64,000 bases of DNA from Antitrichia curtipendula (taxonomy: Eukaryota; Streptophyta; Bryopsida; Hypnales; Leucodontaceae). The notes below the pieces were generated by a model. The model did not search any database and was not told the origin of the DNA. It saw only the letters and a program-made list of their open reading frames with translations. A program made the position numbers and the translations under genes. Below are positions 22,272 through 33,683 of the stretch, piece after piece. The stretch is taken from NCBI GenBank assembly GCA_951230915.1, contig OX579640.1, forward strand, positions 17,380,981-17,444,980. Direction: 5' to 3'. Position 1 is the first letter of the stretch, and each line of letters begins with the position of its first letter.

Positions 22272-23840
22272 AGGTAAACCAGCCCATTACGGTCAGATGA
22301 CTCATAAGGTAGGTGGCTCGAATTGCAACCCTCTTCTTCGAACCGTCCCTACAAGAGGCCCTAAAATGGATACTAAGCGGTTTGAAAATGGATTGTGCAC
22401 AATGTGAGAGCTTAATAAGGTTTGTTGGATGTTGGTTTATACTTCACATATGGGTTAATAAGAGCCAGGGTGGGTCGATTTCAAATAAAGAGTGAATACA
22501 AGACAGGTGTCCACTTCATTTTGCAAGAAACACTTTTACGATTGAACATCCTTTTACTAAAATGCTTCTCAGTCACTTATTATTTCTTGTATTGATATGA
22601 AATTTTAGCCACACAATCTAGACTAGTAGGCTCAACTTTTTCAACAAAAAATATTGAAAACGGACCTTGTATGAAGAAGTTATAAGCCGCCGAAGTTCAC
22701 TGTGATCCAAGAATGTCGGGATTTTGAACTTCGAATTGCTCCCAAACATTCAAAACAACTTGAATTGACATGAAAATTTTAACACAATAACTAGACTTCA
22801 AGGGGAACATAACCCAACAAATTTTACTGAAAACAATCTTAGAATGAAGGAGATAGAAACCCCCGAAGTTGCAGACATCAAATGCAGTTTGGTGAACTCA
22901 AATTGAAGCTCTGGAACTTCGATTGGCTCCCAAAAAATCAGTGTAACTCGGATTTATCTGAAAACTTTATAACACAAACAAGAAGACAGAGCGCAAATTT
23001 CCCAACAAGTTTTCTTGAATTTGGAAATTGGATGCAAAAGTTACAGCACTTTGAATTGGACTTGAAAGTATGTGAAGACAATATTGGTTCCTTGAGGCAT
23101 TTAGGGCTTAAGTTTAGTAAAGGTCGCATTTAGGAACAGTAAGTATTACTTTTTCAATGCTTCACTGCTTGTTTTTGGTCACACCATATATTTTTTCAGA
23201 CCGCATGTGGGTGGGTTTTGCAAGGCCTAAGAATCACAAATAGGTGCCTATGGCAGAGTTCTTTGAAAATTCATAAGTAATTCATAGATGCTCCGAAAAA
23301 TATGAAACTACTTGGGTTAGATTCCGCATCAATTTTTCTTCAAGTGAAAAATAGGGGGAAATATTTTCGGGCACCTGAAACCCATCGAAAAGGCCGATCA
23401 GCCCTTAAAGTGTCGCTTTATGAGCACACTACCTTAGTGGACATCTTATGACCTCATGATGGTTTTTCAGACCATAATCAATATCTAACCTGACACCTAT
23501 GGAGTGATTAGTGACCTCATTAGGAACATCCAATTTTTCACTGTAAATCATTGTAGGAAGTGATTTTTCTTGGCATTCCACATTAGAAATTACTGTGACC
23601 ACTTTAGGTGGTGAAGAGGAGCATATTGGATACACTTTCTGTTGGTTATGGGGCAGCCTGTAGACTGTGTTGGGAAGATCATTTCAAAAATACATAACTA
23701 ATTCACACTTTGTTTGAAAAATAAAATTTCAATTGCTCTCACTATTTCTCACACTTATCTTTGAGTGAGAAAAAATTTGAATTTTTTAGGAATGGCATGA
23801 GGGCAGACTCAAATTCTGACCACAATGGGCTGGTTTACCT
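22272..23840. mobile_element. Family A TIR element (AGGTAAAC ends), split by a nested family B element
   Basis: Ends AGGTAAACCAGCCCATTACG and, inverted, AGGTAAACCAGCCCATTGTG, flanked by TA on both sides (22270-22271, 23841-23842). Removing the nested insertion (22307-23434 plus one TA) leaves about 439 bp, close to the uninterrupted copy at 48439-48881 (443 bp). No coding capacity; a MITE-type, non-autonomous element. Confidence 0.9.
22307..23434. mobile_element. Family B TIR element nested in family A, TA target duplication
   Basis: Ends AGGTAGGTGGCTC and, inverted, AGGTAGTGTGCTC, flanked by TA (22305-22306 and 23435-23436). The empty site is preserved in the sister copy at 48439-48881, which reads TCTCATAGTGGAC where this one reads CTCATA, insertion, TAGTGGAC. 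Internally it carries a dispersed repeat segment (about 22540-23110) also seen at 1500-2000 and 52920-53850. No transposase. Confidence 0.9.
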
Positions 23841-23868
23841 TAATTGATGTCATCACCTAATAATGCCA

Positions 23869-24027
23869 CAATGTTCATCCTCTTTTTTTAATTCTTGAAT
23901 GTAAACCTAGGATAATCATACTTGGCGTATGAAATATTTTTACATTACAATGTTCATTCTTTGTTTTATTCTTGAACATAAATCTAGGATAGTCATTCTT
24001 GGCTTAAGAGATTTGTGTAATATGGCT
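23869..24027. repeat. 79-bp tandem duplication
   Basis: Two copies beginning CAATGTTCATCC and CAATGTTCATTC (23869 and 23948), both with CTTGAA, AACCTAGGATA/AATCTAGGATA and CTTGGC. Confidence 0.75.
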
Positions 24028-24828
24028 AAGACAACCAACCCAAATATTGACAGGTTTTGAAGTGAAGAAGGGTAATGTATTGTCATATGGACAAGACGTT
24101 GGTGTGGTGATCATTCTTGATCTTAATGCAAAATATCTGCCCAATAAATGGCTAGGTTGAAGAAATCAACCCTAGTTGCTAAAAAACAATCCAAACTCAA
24201 GTCAATCCAACCCTTTGTATTGCTATACTTGTGACTTGGGTTACTTTAACCATTCCAAATGTAATTAGAAGACTTGAAAGTGTTATATCCTCTCTAAATT
24301 TCAATCCATCTATTTGTTGCAACAATAATGCGGTAGTACTTTACAGAGATACTTAATCATGGCTTTGGAAGTTTCCTTGAATATTTTTGTGTAGAAGAAT
24401 CAAATTTATTTGATGCCAGTGGATTGACTTTAGAGGTTCAAATTTTTAAGAATAATTATGGCTCAAATTTTGTGTTTTGATTAAATGCACCAAGATTGAG
24501 AGGTTTATTCTTCAAAGGTGGATTATATGGGTTGTATTTTCACTTGTCAAATTTGTGGTAGGATATACTAAGCATTTGAGTTAATACAATTTTTTATGAG
24601 AAATGCTTCTTAAGTCATAATCAAATCAATGAATCTTTGTCACATAGCAACTTGAATCTTATAGATTCAAATGCATGAATGATAATTGGGATGATAAATT
24701 TTGCATTTGACCTCATCAATTTTGAAGAAGTATAAGTAAAGTAATGTGGTAAGAACCAAAGGCATTTTAGATTGATTCGTGTTCCTTAATCATTGCATAT
24801 CACTTTTAAAGTGAAAAATTAACCTTTA
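24028..24828. other. Unassigned AT-rich sequence
   Basis: Might be the left part of the Tc1-like element whose transposase relic lies at 26037-26865, but no motif supports it. Confidence 0.3.
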
Positions 24829-25767
24829 ACCCCTAAAGATTTTGGACTATGTTTTCACAAAAAAACGCTCCCAAACTGCCGTTTCTAGTACAAGTACGAA
24901 ATTTTGGAAAAAAAACATTTTTGGACACATGTGACCTTAGGATCTTGTAGTAAACTAGTTTGAGAAGATGTGGAAAAAATTTCAGAAATTTCCACCGTGT
25001 AGATTGCAAGATATTAGCATTTGAAGTGACAAAACCCCCTTTTTTTGTCCTTGCGAAAAAACGGGCAGCTGCACTTCACATGGTCACATTTGTATGAAAA
25101 AATGTCCAAAATGGTGGTAACTCTTTGGATTCATTCTTCAGAGAAAGTTAGCTACATTCTTGAAAAATTTCAGATCATTTGGAATTGTACAGCATATAGG
25201 AAAAAAATAGTAAGTAGAAAGAAGTAGAAAAATGATTCAAAACACTAAATTGTTAAGGATTTAATTATGGAATTGAAAAATGCCAATCCAAACGATTGTA
25301 ATGTTGTAATAAACAATCTAAACCTTGTGTTTATATTTTTTTCCAAAAATGTTGAAGCTTGAGTTAAATAAAGGATTTCAAAGTTTATTTTAGAGTAGAG
25401 ATTCCATAACTACCCACAAACTAAAATTCCTCATAACTTTCATCTCATAAATCAATGTGAAATGATTCAAATCTTTCCTTGTGCACATAAATCTAGAGAA
25501 CCAATTTCAAATTTTTATTTCTTTAGAAAATGATTTTTAAAGAAGTTTTTTTTGTTGCCCGGGCTGCCCGCTGAACAATGAAAACTACATATCATACCAT
25601 AACTTTTTAATTATGTGGTCAAAAGTTATGAAAATTTTTGGGCCCTAAAGCTACTCCTCGGGCACATCTTGTGTGAAAATTTCAAAGAGAAAAAATAAAA
25701 ATTCCATTTGTGGTGAGCTGCCCAAAAACGCTATGTTGTCAAAAACGGTGTTTGGTCCTTTAGGGGT
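24829..25767. mobile_element. ACCCCTAAAG-family TIR element, long type (939 bp)
   Basis: Left ACCCCTAAAGATTTTGG, right inverted ACCCCTAAAGGACC, TA on both sides (24827-24828, 25768-25769). Best-preserved copy of the long type; same layout as 32680-33683 and, inverted, 37577-38500. No ORF of note. Confidence 0.88.
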
Positions 25768-26036
25768 TAAAGAACAATGAAACAAAGAATCACTTAAGTT
25801 GTGTGCTCAATTATTCCTATCATATAGGCCTTTTTCTTTAGTGTTCTAAGATTCTCAAAGCATTATCTCAACAGATCTAAGATGATGTAGTTTATATGCT
25901 TCAAAGAGGATGTTTACACAGAATGATGGCAAATGCTTTGCACATGAGTGTGGAAAGTGTTGATAACCTTAATTTGTTGTGTACATCTCTCTAATAGTCT
26001 AATGTAGAATGCTCGTGCGGAGGCAAACCTTGAAAG

Positions 26037-26865
26037 TTGAATACCAATGTAATACAAGAACAAAGGTGTGTATTACAATTGGTCAGGAGAAGAATGGGTA
26101 CTTGTCTAGATGTAGCAAAGTTTGCGCAACAAGTATTGGAAATGAGAGTGAGTTCTCTCACTATTAAGCATGCACTTTATAGAGGCGGTTTACATTCACA
26201 GACAAAGGTGAAAAAAAGTTTATTTCGTCAAAAAATATGAAGGCACATTTAAAATTTCTTAGAGTCCATGAATATGAACTTTAGATGATTGGAGTCAAAA
26301 AAATTTCCCAAGATTGTTTCAATTGAGATAAAAGGTTTGGGTGTTGGATACAAGAAGTGGGGTTTCTTTTGGTACAAAGTATTAGACAAAAAAAAATCAA
26401 ACATGGAGGTGAGGATACTATGATTTGGGGTCGCACGTACATTCATAGACTTGGATTGATATACAAGCTAGAAGGACGCATTAAATAGATTTGTTATTGT
26501 GATACTCTTGAAAAAAATGTCTACAAGATCATTTCCAAATTCAAATTAGACCCTTCGTGTATCATCTTCCAACAAGATAATGCTTCCATTCACACAACAA
26601 AGATGCTTTAGGAGTGGTTCTCGTGGAAATATTTTACTCTTTTATGTTGGTCTTCTCGATTGCCTGATTTGAAAATCCATAGATCAATTTTGGTCAATTA
26701 TCAAACAAAAACTTAATCAATATGAGAGACCTCCAACTAGGGTTGATAGAATTGTGGGACCATATGGTAGAAGTTTTCTACTCTATTACTTCAAATGATT
26801 GCAAGAGACTTATAGAAAGTATTCCACACAAAATTGCAATTGTAAAGGAAATGAAAGGGAGGTAA
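26037..26865 (+). pseudogene. Tc1/mariner-type transposase, heavily mutated
   Basis: Reading across frames gives the order of a Tc1-like (IS630-Tc1-mariner) transposase: a helix-turn-helix-like part with SLTIKHALYRGGLHSQ and KVKKSLFR, then DDW, then KHGGEDTMIWGR (family pattern KHGGGSVMVWG), then IIFQQDNASIHTT with the second catalytic Asp, EWF, a SPDLNP-like SSRLPDLKIH, and a C-terminal LWDHMVEVFYSITSNDCKRLIESIP ending in a stop at 26863-26865, here quoted in pieces: LWDHMVEV, SNDCKRLIESIP. There are many stops and frame changes. The family moves by cut and paste and duplicates a TA. Element ends were not found; a 939-bp TIR element (24829-25767) lies just upstream and may have inserted into it. 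Confidence 0.8.
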
Positions 26866-27633
26866 ACAAATTATTAAAATATCATCATTCATAGATTGGA
26901 AAAAATGATCAAATGTATAGGTGAACTTTGGAATTTTCTCAATCTTCAATAGAGTTATTATTTGAAGTTTTTTTTTTCTCTTATGTATATTACATAATGC
27001 ATAGTATGTAAATAAAATTACTAGTTGCAATTTCATGTGTTTATTTTTTCACCAAAAAAAACTGAATGAAGTGATTGCAAACATTTGATCAATTTTTTTC
27101 CAGTCATTGTATTCTTTGGTGCATTGAAATCTCCTATCACTTGCCAATGAGAAAATATAAAAACTTCATTGATCTAATAAATAGAAATTATCTACAATAA
27201 AATTAATTGTGGATACCTCCAAAATCGCCACTTTTTGTTAATGTACCTAATTACTATTATTATGTTGGTCACATTTTCATTGATTTTCTTATTGGCACCT
27301 GAAAGTAGGTTCCAACACACCAAGCGACATTTTTATATCATATATAGAAGTTACCAAGGATCAAAGTTTGATTCTAAAACACTTTTTCCGTAGATATATA
27401 ATTGATTTTAGAGATGTAGACAAATTGAAGATGGTTTAGAGTCACATTGCGAACCCCCAAATGCCCATTTTGGGTTGCCCACCCTATCACTAAGAGATAA
27501 CTAAAACTTATGCCACAAATTTGGAGAAGAGTCACAATGCCAACCCCCAAATTTAGGGGCCATTGTCCTCCCAAAATCTAAGAGGAAGCTGTCAACTTGA
27601 TGTCCTGTTCCATGACTTCCATCTAATAGCTAA
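26866..27633. other. Unassigned AT-rich sequence
   Basis: Downstream of the Tc1-like relic; no end of that element was found. Two related strings (ACAATGCCAACCCCCAAAT and a variant) occur near 27440-27555. Confidence 0.35.
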
Positions 27634-27763
27634 GAGCATCCCCACTCCAACACGGGGAAGCAACACTTCAAATGGTCTAAACCATTGATCTTAGAAAATC
27701 TTCTAAGATCGATGGTTCAGACCATTTGAAGTGTTGCTTCCCCGTGTTGGAGTGGGGATGCTC
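27634..27763. mobile_element. Tourist-like hairpin MITE (130 bp), TAA target duplication
   Basis: Two arms of about 60 bp starting GAGCATCCCCACTCCAACAC pair almost perfectly around a short loop. TAA stands on both sides, the 3-bp pattern of PIF/Harbinger (Tourist) MITEs. Its ends do not match those of the Harbinger element at 54460-60291. Confidence 0.88.
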
Positions 27764-27944
27764 TAACTTACCCAAATTTCGTCCTCCCTGTGCCTCACTA
27801 TATTGTGGATATACTGTATGTGCTATTACAGAACCTCAAGTCAACCTTGAGTAAAACTGCTAATGACCATACTGTAACTTATGGGAACCTGCTGTGGTGA
27901 AAAATTCAGGAGCTCAGTCCGTCCATCCATTCTGGGTGAACCCC

Positions 27945-28670
27945 CTTGCTCGTCCCTGAGGGAAAACGCTGAATTTTTTTATTTGTTATGCATGACAAAA
28001 ATTGCAAATTTTGAATTCACATTTGCAATCAGAGGTCCCAAATTAGTTAGGAAGGAGAAGTGTAGTAGATAAGTTAATCAAGCACAAAAAATAGGGGGTC
28101 TTCTTTTTACATGCACCCATGGAATGACTCTTGGGAGTCTAGTTCACGACCAGGAGGACTGATAGGCTAGGGAGGATCGACCCCTATATTGCCCTGTTTG
28201 TTATCCCTACAGAAACCACTGGAATTCTTTATTTGCCGCATATGATAAAATTTTCAAATTTTGAATTCATATTTGCATTTAGAGGCCCCAAATTAGCTAG
28301 GTACCATGAAGAAATACCAAATTTAAGTGGCACAATATAGGGGGCAGTTTTTACATTTACCTTTTGATGGGGCAATACAAGGGTCAATCCTCCCTGGCTA
28401 GATTGACACCCATTCGATTGCCCTGTTATTTTATCCCTGGTGAAAACACTGAATTTTTTTATTTGCCACATATGATTAAAAAAATTCAAATTTCAAATTC
28501 ATATTTGCAATCAGAGAACCCAAAATGAGTTGGATGACGTAAAGAAATACAAAATTTAAGTGACACAAAATAGGGTGGCAATTTTTACATTTACCCTTTG
28601 ACTGGGGGCAATAGAGTAGACGGAGGTGTCAATCCTCCCTGTCCGACCTGTCCACTCATCTGTCATGATG
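27945..28670. repeat. Three tandem copies of a 230-250-bp repeat
   Basis: Anchors GAATTTTTTTATTTG at 27971, 28222 (one change) and 28451; each copy continues with CAAATTTTGAATTCA-like text, TTTGCAATCAGAG, CCCAAATTAG, and a poly-G AATAGGGGG motif. Diverged inverted single copies lie at about 31430-31610 and 62210-62345. Confidence 0.82.
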
Positions 28671-29165
28671 GAATTCATTTTTACTGTACCCTTTGAAATT
28701 TGCTTTTGAGATCACACACAGCGGCAAGGGAATTGAGTGGTTGACTACGACATGCAAGGTGAGTCATTTGGCAAATTTCGGATGAGGTGGCCTAAACCGA
28801 TCTGAGCTGCTGGCCCCAACTGAATAAAAAATAACAATCCAACTGGCCATGCACGAACCGTGCCACGTGTAAGCACCTCAGGTACAGAGTAGCTCCTTCA
28901 CTGTTCACTCATGGAAAGGGTTTTCAGGGCTGCCGAGGCCAACTGGGTTCACAGCTGAAGATACTCACAGCATCCATAGGGGGCCCCCCCCTCCCTACCA
29001 GTGAGTGAGTGAGTGAGGGTCCTGATTCCCAGGCGTGAGGATTGGCTCCAGCACAGTGAGCCTCCCCCTCTGATGAGTTGGCGGGGGGCTTTCATCAGTG
29101 CCCAAAGGTTGCTTTTCTTGGTTCTGTCGTTTGGACATAGCCCAGGGAGGCAATCCATTTAATTC
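28671..29165. other. Unassigned sequence
   Basis: Contains a GTGAGTGAGTGAGTGAG run at about 29000-29018. No gene recognised. Confidence 0.4.
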
Positions 29166-29215
29166 TGTTACACGTAAGGTAAGGTAACTCAGCCTATGAC
29201 AAGCAGTTACACGTA

Positions 29216-29554
29216 AGGTAACTCAACCCGTGACAGGCAGAATTTTGGTTAAAATATTCTTGTGAAGTATCATAAAATTGCTAAACCAGGTGAGGTGCCT
29301 ACCTTCCCAGGTGAAGGTGTCTTGGAGGAGTATTGAGTTATAGTGCTCCAATTCTGATTGGTTGCGCTCAAAATAGGATTCCGTGGGTTGTCAATTTGAG
29401 AAATTAATTGGTTGGGGGACTCTTGATTTAGGGGGAGAAAAAGGCCCCTCCCCCACCAAAGGTGAACAATGTTATGACATTTCACAAGACACATGTATTG
29501 CTCATGAGTTTTTGGGCCTGCATTGAGTTGGTCCAAAGTTGTCTTGAGTTACCT
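29216..29554. mobile_element. TIR element with AGGTAACTCAA ends (339 bp)
   Basis: Left AGGTAACTCAACCCGTGACA, right end inverted AGGTAACTCAAGACAAC, TA on both sides. The left end is preceded by a partial tandem copy of itself (29166-29215: GTTACACGTAAGGTAACTCA repeated in part). Confidence 0.75.
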
Positions 29555-30081
29555 TATCTAGAGGTAGGTTTCTTTAGTGGAGAAATTTTCCAGTGTGCAA
29601 AAATAGAGTTTGGAAGGTTTCCATAAATTTTCAGATTATTATTTCTCAAAACATAATTACTATGAATTTTTTAGCCAAAGATTTTGTTCAACCTGTATCG
29701 ATCGTATAGACCTTTCTATTTCTAACCAAGGTTGGTTGCAAAATCCAACAAGGGTAGGTTGCAATATTGAAAGTCTTGTAGCCAATCATAATATGCCATA
29801 ATTGCACCAAGAACTATGCCATAATTTATCATTGCTCATTACTTCCTCCATGGAAAGAAATCAACCTACATTATCAAAAAGGGAGGGGGGGAGGGGGGAC
29901 TGATTAGAAATGGGTTGCCTCCCTTATAGCATTGACTATGTGGTTTATGATAAATCCGAGTTTCCAAATCTTATCTACAACCCTATTATTACTGCATAAC
30001 ACTTGCCCTTCTAATGTTCACCATTTTAGGGTATCTTCCTTGTTCAATTTGGGGGTTCAGTTTCAAGAGTCATCCATTTTA

Positions 30082-30256
30082 ACCCTTAAGCGCTCCAACA
30101 TCCATATTCTAAATGATGAACGGAGGACTTGCAGGCACTGTTTAGTCCAACAAACTTCTCATTCATCCCATATAATACTTGAATGTTGAAAAGACAACCT
30201 TCTCTAATGACCAATTTCCTGAAATTGCGGTAACTGATATTTATGTACAAAGATAT
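30082..30256 (+). repeat. Dispersed repeat starting ACCCTTAAGCGCTCC, copy 2
   Basis: See 4263-4437. TA precedes the first base. The opposite end is not defined. Confidence 0.65.
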
Positions 30257-32026
30257 AAGCAAAAATGTGCAGAAATTCAAAAAAGGATCAAAGTAGTAAA
30301 GGGTTCAGTATGGTTACCTTTTGTTAAGGTAAACCAACCTATTCCCGCCAACTTCCTATTTCCGACATCTTACTTTTGGCCCCATTACCACCTTTGAAAC
30401 TCATCTAAGTCCATCTATTTTTCTGACAAAATCAACTCATTAATTTAAGCTTGGGTAACGTGTCTACCATTGATTGGTGGATATACAAGTATTCATAGAT
30501 ACAATTTATGGCGGTAATGGGTTGTTGATCTGACTTTTATAAATTAATCCATAGGCGGATTTGTAATTTAAAGGCAGTCAACTTCAACAATTCATAGAAA
30601 TTTCAATTTTCATTAGAAAATTATAATTCCACTTGGGTTTGATTTGTGAAACATGCATACACCTTTGAAAAATAGGTGACCCCATTGAAGTTGACTCCAA
30701 CATAGTCAGATCGCGAATCAGGGTGGTAATAGGCTTGTGTACCTTATATGGACCTTTCTTTCTGGCCAATGTCTTGAAACCCAAACGCACTTCTTTGCTT
30801 ATGACACAGATTTGATTGACCTTTTTTTTCCTCATCTGGTGCTACCAATTTTGCATGGCTGCTGATGTGGCTTCAATTTTTTTCCCCTATTGGGTCAAAC
30901 TGAAGGCCATTATTTCCAGTTTTCAATTTATGTGGTGGATGTGAAATATCACTGTAAGTTGTGGTGTCAGTTAGCAGGTGGTTTTTTGTTGGTGATATTC
31001 CAAGAAAAGCCCAGGCCGTGTTTGGCCGGCCATCTAGTCAAATTCACATGATGATGCTCGAAGAGGTTGGAGTGTCTGGAAACTGGGGCTACTTTACTAC
31101 TGTTTCATTGGCGAAACCATGTGGGGACAGACACAGCATGGCACTCGGGGGGTCGGGGACCTGATCATCTTCCCATCATGTCGGTGTGTGCGTGTCACGT
31201 CCTTTAGTTAAGTAACAATCCTGCCGGCGAGAGAAACGGCCACTTCAGTCACCCCCAACCGAGGAATCATCCATGCCATTGGAGCCTTTAGTCCCTCCCT
31301 TGCAAAAGGCAAAATGAGAAAAGAAGGAAGAGGAATCTCTCCAAACACTGGATGTTGGGTTGAGTCTATAGTAGTGCAATGAGCCTCTTGTGGAGGTTCA
31401 GCCAAAGGTGAATGTTAAAAAAAAAAATGACCTATTTTGTATTAATTTTATATTTAACAACCCTCAATACTAATTTGGGTCCTTTGATTGCAAATTTGAA
31501 TTCAAAATTTGCAAAAAATATAAAATTGTGCAGCAAATAAAAGGTTCTTGCATTCTCCCTTAGGGGTAAAAACATAGGGGCAAAACTGCTTCTGCAAGAG
31601 GCTCGTTGCACTACTCTAGACTCGACCGGGACATTATGTGATGACAAGAGCAATCTACAAAGACTGTGGGGAAGCCCAAAGTATCAAATGCAGGGACTCG
31701 ACAAGGGCTGCTCAGCTGAGCTGGGTTTCCGTGTTCAGTCACACATTTGCTCATGTAGGCATGGCGCAAGGCTTTGTCATGCTTTGTTGGAAACTGTGCT
31801 TGTGTGAGGATCGTTCTAGTAGTTCAGGGTTGGCAATTTTATTGAGTTTTACTGGCTATTTTCCTTCAAATCACAACTTGAACTTTTTTTTCAAGTACGG
31901 AATCAAAGTTATTTTCTCTATATTTTACTCAAAAATAAATTTTATAGATTTTTTCATTGTTTTTTTGCCGATGTTTTCAAACTCCAAACATTTTTTTTCC
32001 CAATTCCACTACCTAACTTTGAACTA
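30257..32026. other. Unassigned sequence with repeat fragments
   Basis: 30333-30350 (AAGGTAAACCAACCTATT) looks like a lone family A end; 31430-31610 is an inverted single copy of the 28-kb tandem repeat. No coding region is supported. Confidence 0.4.
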
Positions 32027-32435
32027 AGGTAGGAGGTTTAGAAATGGCACAACTAAGGGCTGGTCCGCCTTTTTGTGTATTTCATTGGACGGGAATGATT
32101 TTAACTCATTTTTCAGACAAAGAAAAATAGACGAGGAATCTAATCCAAGTGGTTTTGTATTTTTCCAAGCATTTTTGAATTACTTATGAATTTTCAAACG
32201 AGTTGGGTCATAGGTCCCTATTTATGATCCTAGGTCTTCTATAAATGGTTCACTTGCAATTATGAAGAAAGATGGGGGAAGCAAAACAAATGATTGGCTC
32301 TTGCAATTGATAATGCTTTTTTCCTTAATTCATTCAATGACTATACATGTCAATTTCAGAACTAACTCATGTCCATTTCACAACCATTTGTAGGGTCCGT
32401 TCTTAATGCCTGCTCCATTTCAGAGCCTCCTACCG
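32027..32435. mobile_element. Family B TIR element (about 409 bp)
   Basis: Left AGGTAGGAGGTTTAGAAATGG, quoted short as AGGTAGGAGGTTTAG, right inverted GGTAGGAGGCTCTGAAATGG, TA on the left and, after a changed terminal base, TA at 32436-32437. Its interior is the reverse complement of 52987-53370 (shared GGGCTGGTCCGCCTTTTTGT). Confidence 0.85.
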
Positions 32436-32679
32436 TAGTCACCAATTCTTTCCAAACATAGGAATATTGTAGTTATGGTAGCAAATAATGTAGGATTAAT
32501 TTATGACACCAATCCGACAGGAGTCCGGAACAACATTTGAAGGATACAATAGTTACAATAGTCTTTAATAGATTAGAAAATTGTATGTATCTTCATTCAA
32601 AAAATACTCCCAAGGAGAATACAACTTGTATGCATTCCTAAAATAAAGACTAAGTGTATATCTGTAAATGCCTCAATTA

Positions 32680-33683
32680 ACCTTTAAAGGTTTTTGACTA
32701 TGTTTTCACCAAAAATGCTCCAAAACTGCCATTTTTAGTACAAGTACCAAATTTCATGAATTTTTATTTTGGACACATGTAACTGTAGGATCTTGTAGTA
32801 CAATAGATTGAAAAGATGTGGAAAAAATTTCAAAAAATTCTAGTGTGTAGATTGCAAGATATTAGCATTTGAAGTGACAAAACTCTTTTTGGGGGCCTTG
32901 CAAAAAACTGAGCAGCTGCACTTCACAAGGTCATATCATTATGAAAAAATGTCTAAAATGGTTGTAATTCTTTGGATTCATTCTTCAAGGCAAGTTGGCT
33001 ACATGCTTGAAAATTTTTAGATCATTTGAAATTGTACAACATATAAGAAAAAAATAGTAAGTAAAAAGAAATAGAGTGATTCAAAATACAAAATTGCTAA
33101 GAATTTAGTTATGGAATTTAAAAATTCCAATTTTAATGGTTGTAGTGTTGTAATAAATGATCTACACCTAATGTTTTTATTTTATTCCAAAAATATTGAA
33201 AATTAATTAAATAAAGGACTTCAAAGTTTGCCTCAGAGTAAAAATTTCATAACTACCCGCAAATTACCCCAAACTAAAATTCCTCATAACTTTCATCTTA
33301 TTAATCAAAATGGAATAATTCAAAGCTTTCTACATATAAATAACTGTAAAGAACCAATTTCAAATTTTTATTTTTAAAGAAGTTTTTTTAGCTGTGCGGG
33401 TTGCTCGCCAAGCAATAAAATATATAAATATATAAATATATAAATATATATACAAAAAATATATATAAAAAAAATAAAATAATAAGAATATATATATATA
33501 TATATATATTCTACAATAACTTTTTAACCATGTTGTCAAAAGTTATGAAAATTGTTGGGCCTTAGAGCTACTCTTTACGCACATGATGTGTAAATTTTTT
33601 TAAAAGATGAAAAAAATTCCATTTGTAATGAATTGCCCAAACTTACTATGTTGTCAAAAAATGTTATTTGGTCCTTAATGGTT
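32680..33683. mobile_element. ACCCCTAAAG-family TIR element, long type, with an internal AT microsatellite
   Basis: Left ACCTTTAAAGG, right inverted end ACCATTAAGGACC, colinear with 24829-25767. The excess length comes from an ATAT/AAAT-rich tract at 33418-33510. Confidence 0.82.

Noticed and set aside
27945..28670. Tandem repeat as a CRISPR array
   Set aside because: Units of about 240 bp, diverged, without short repeats and unique spacers; the context is a plant nuclear genome.
33418..33510. AT-rich tract as a replication origin or matrix attachment site
   Set aside because: It is a microsatellite expansion inside a TIR element; related copies lack it and nothing else supports a function.
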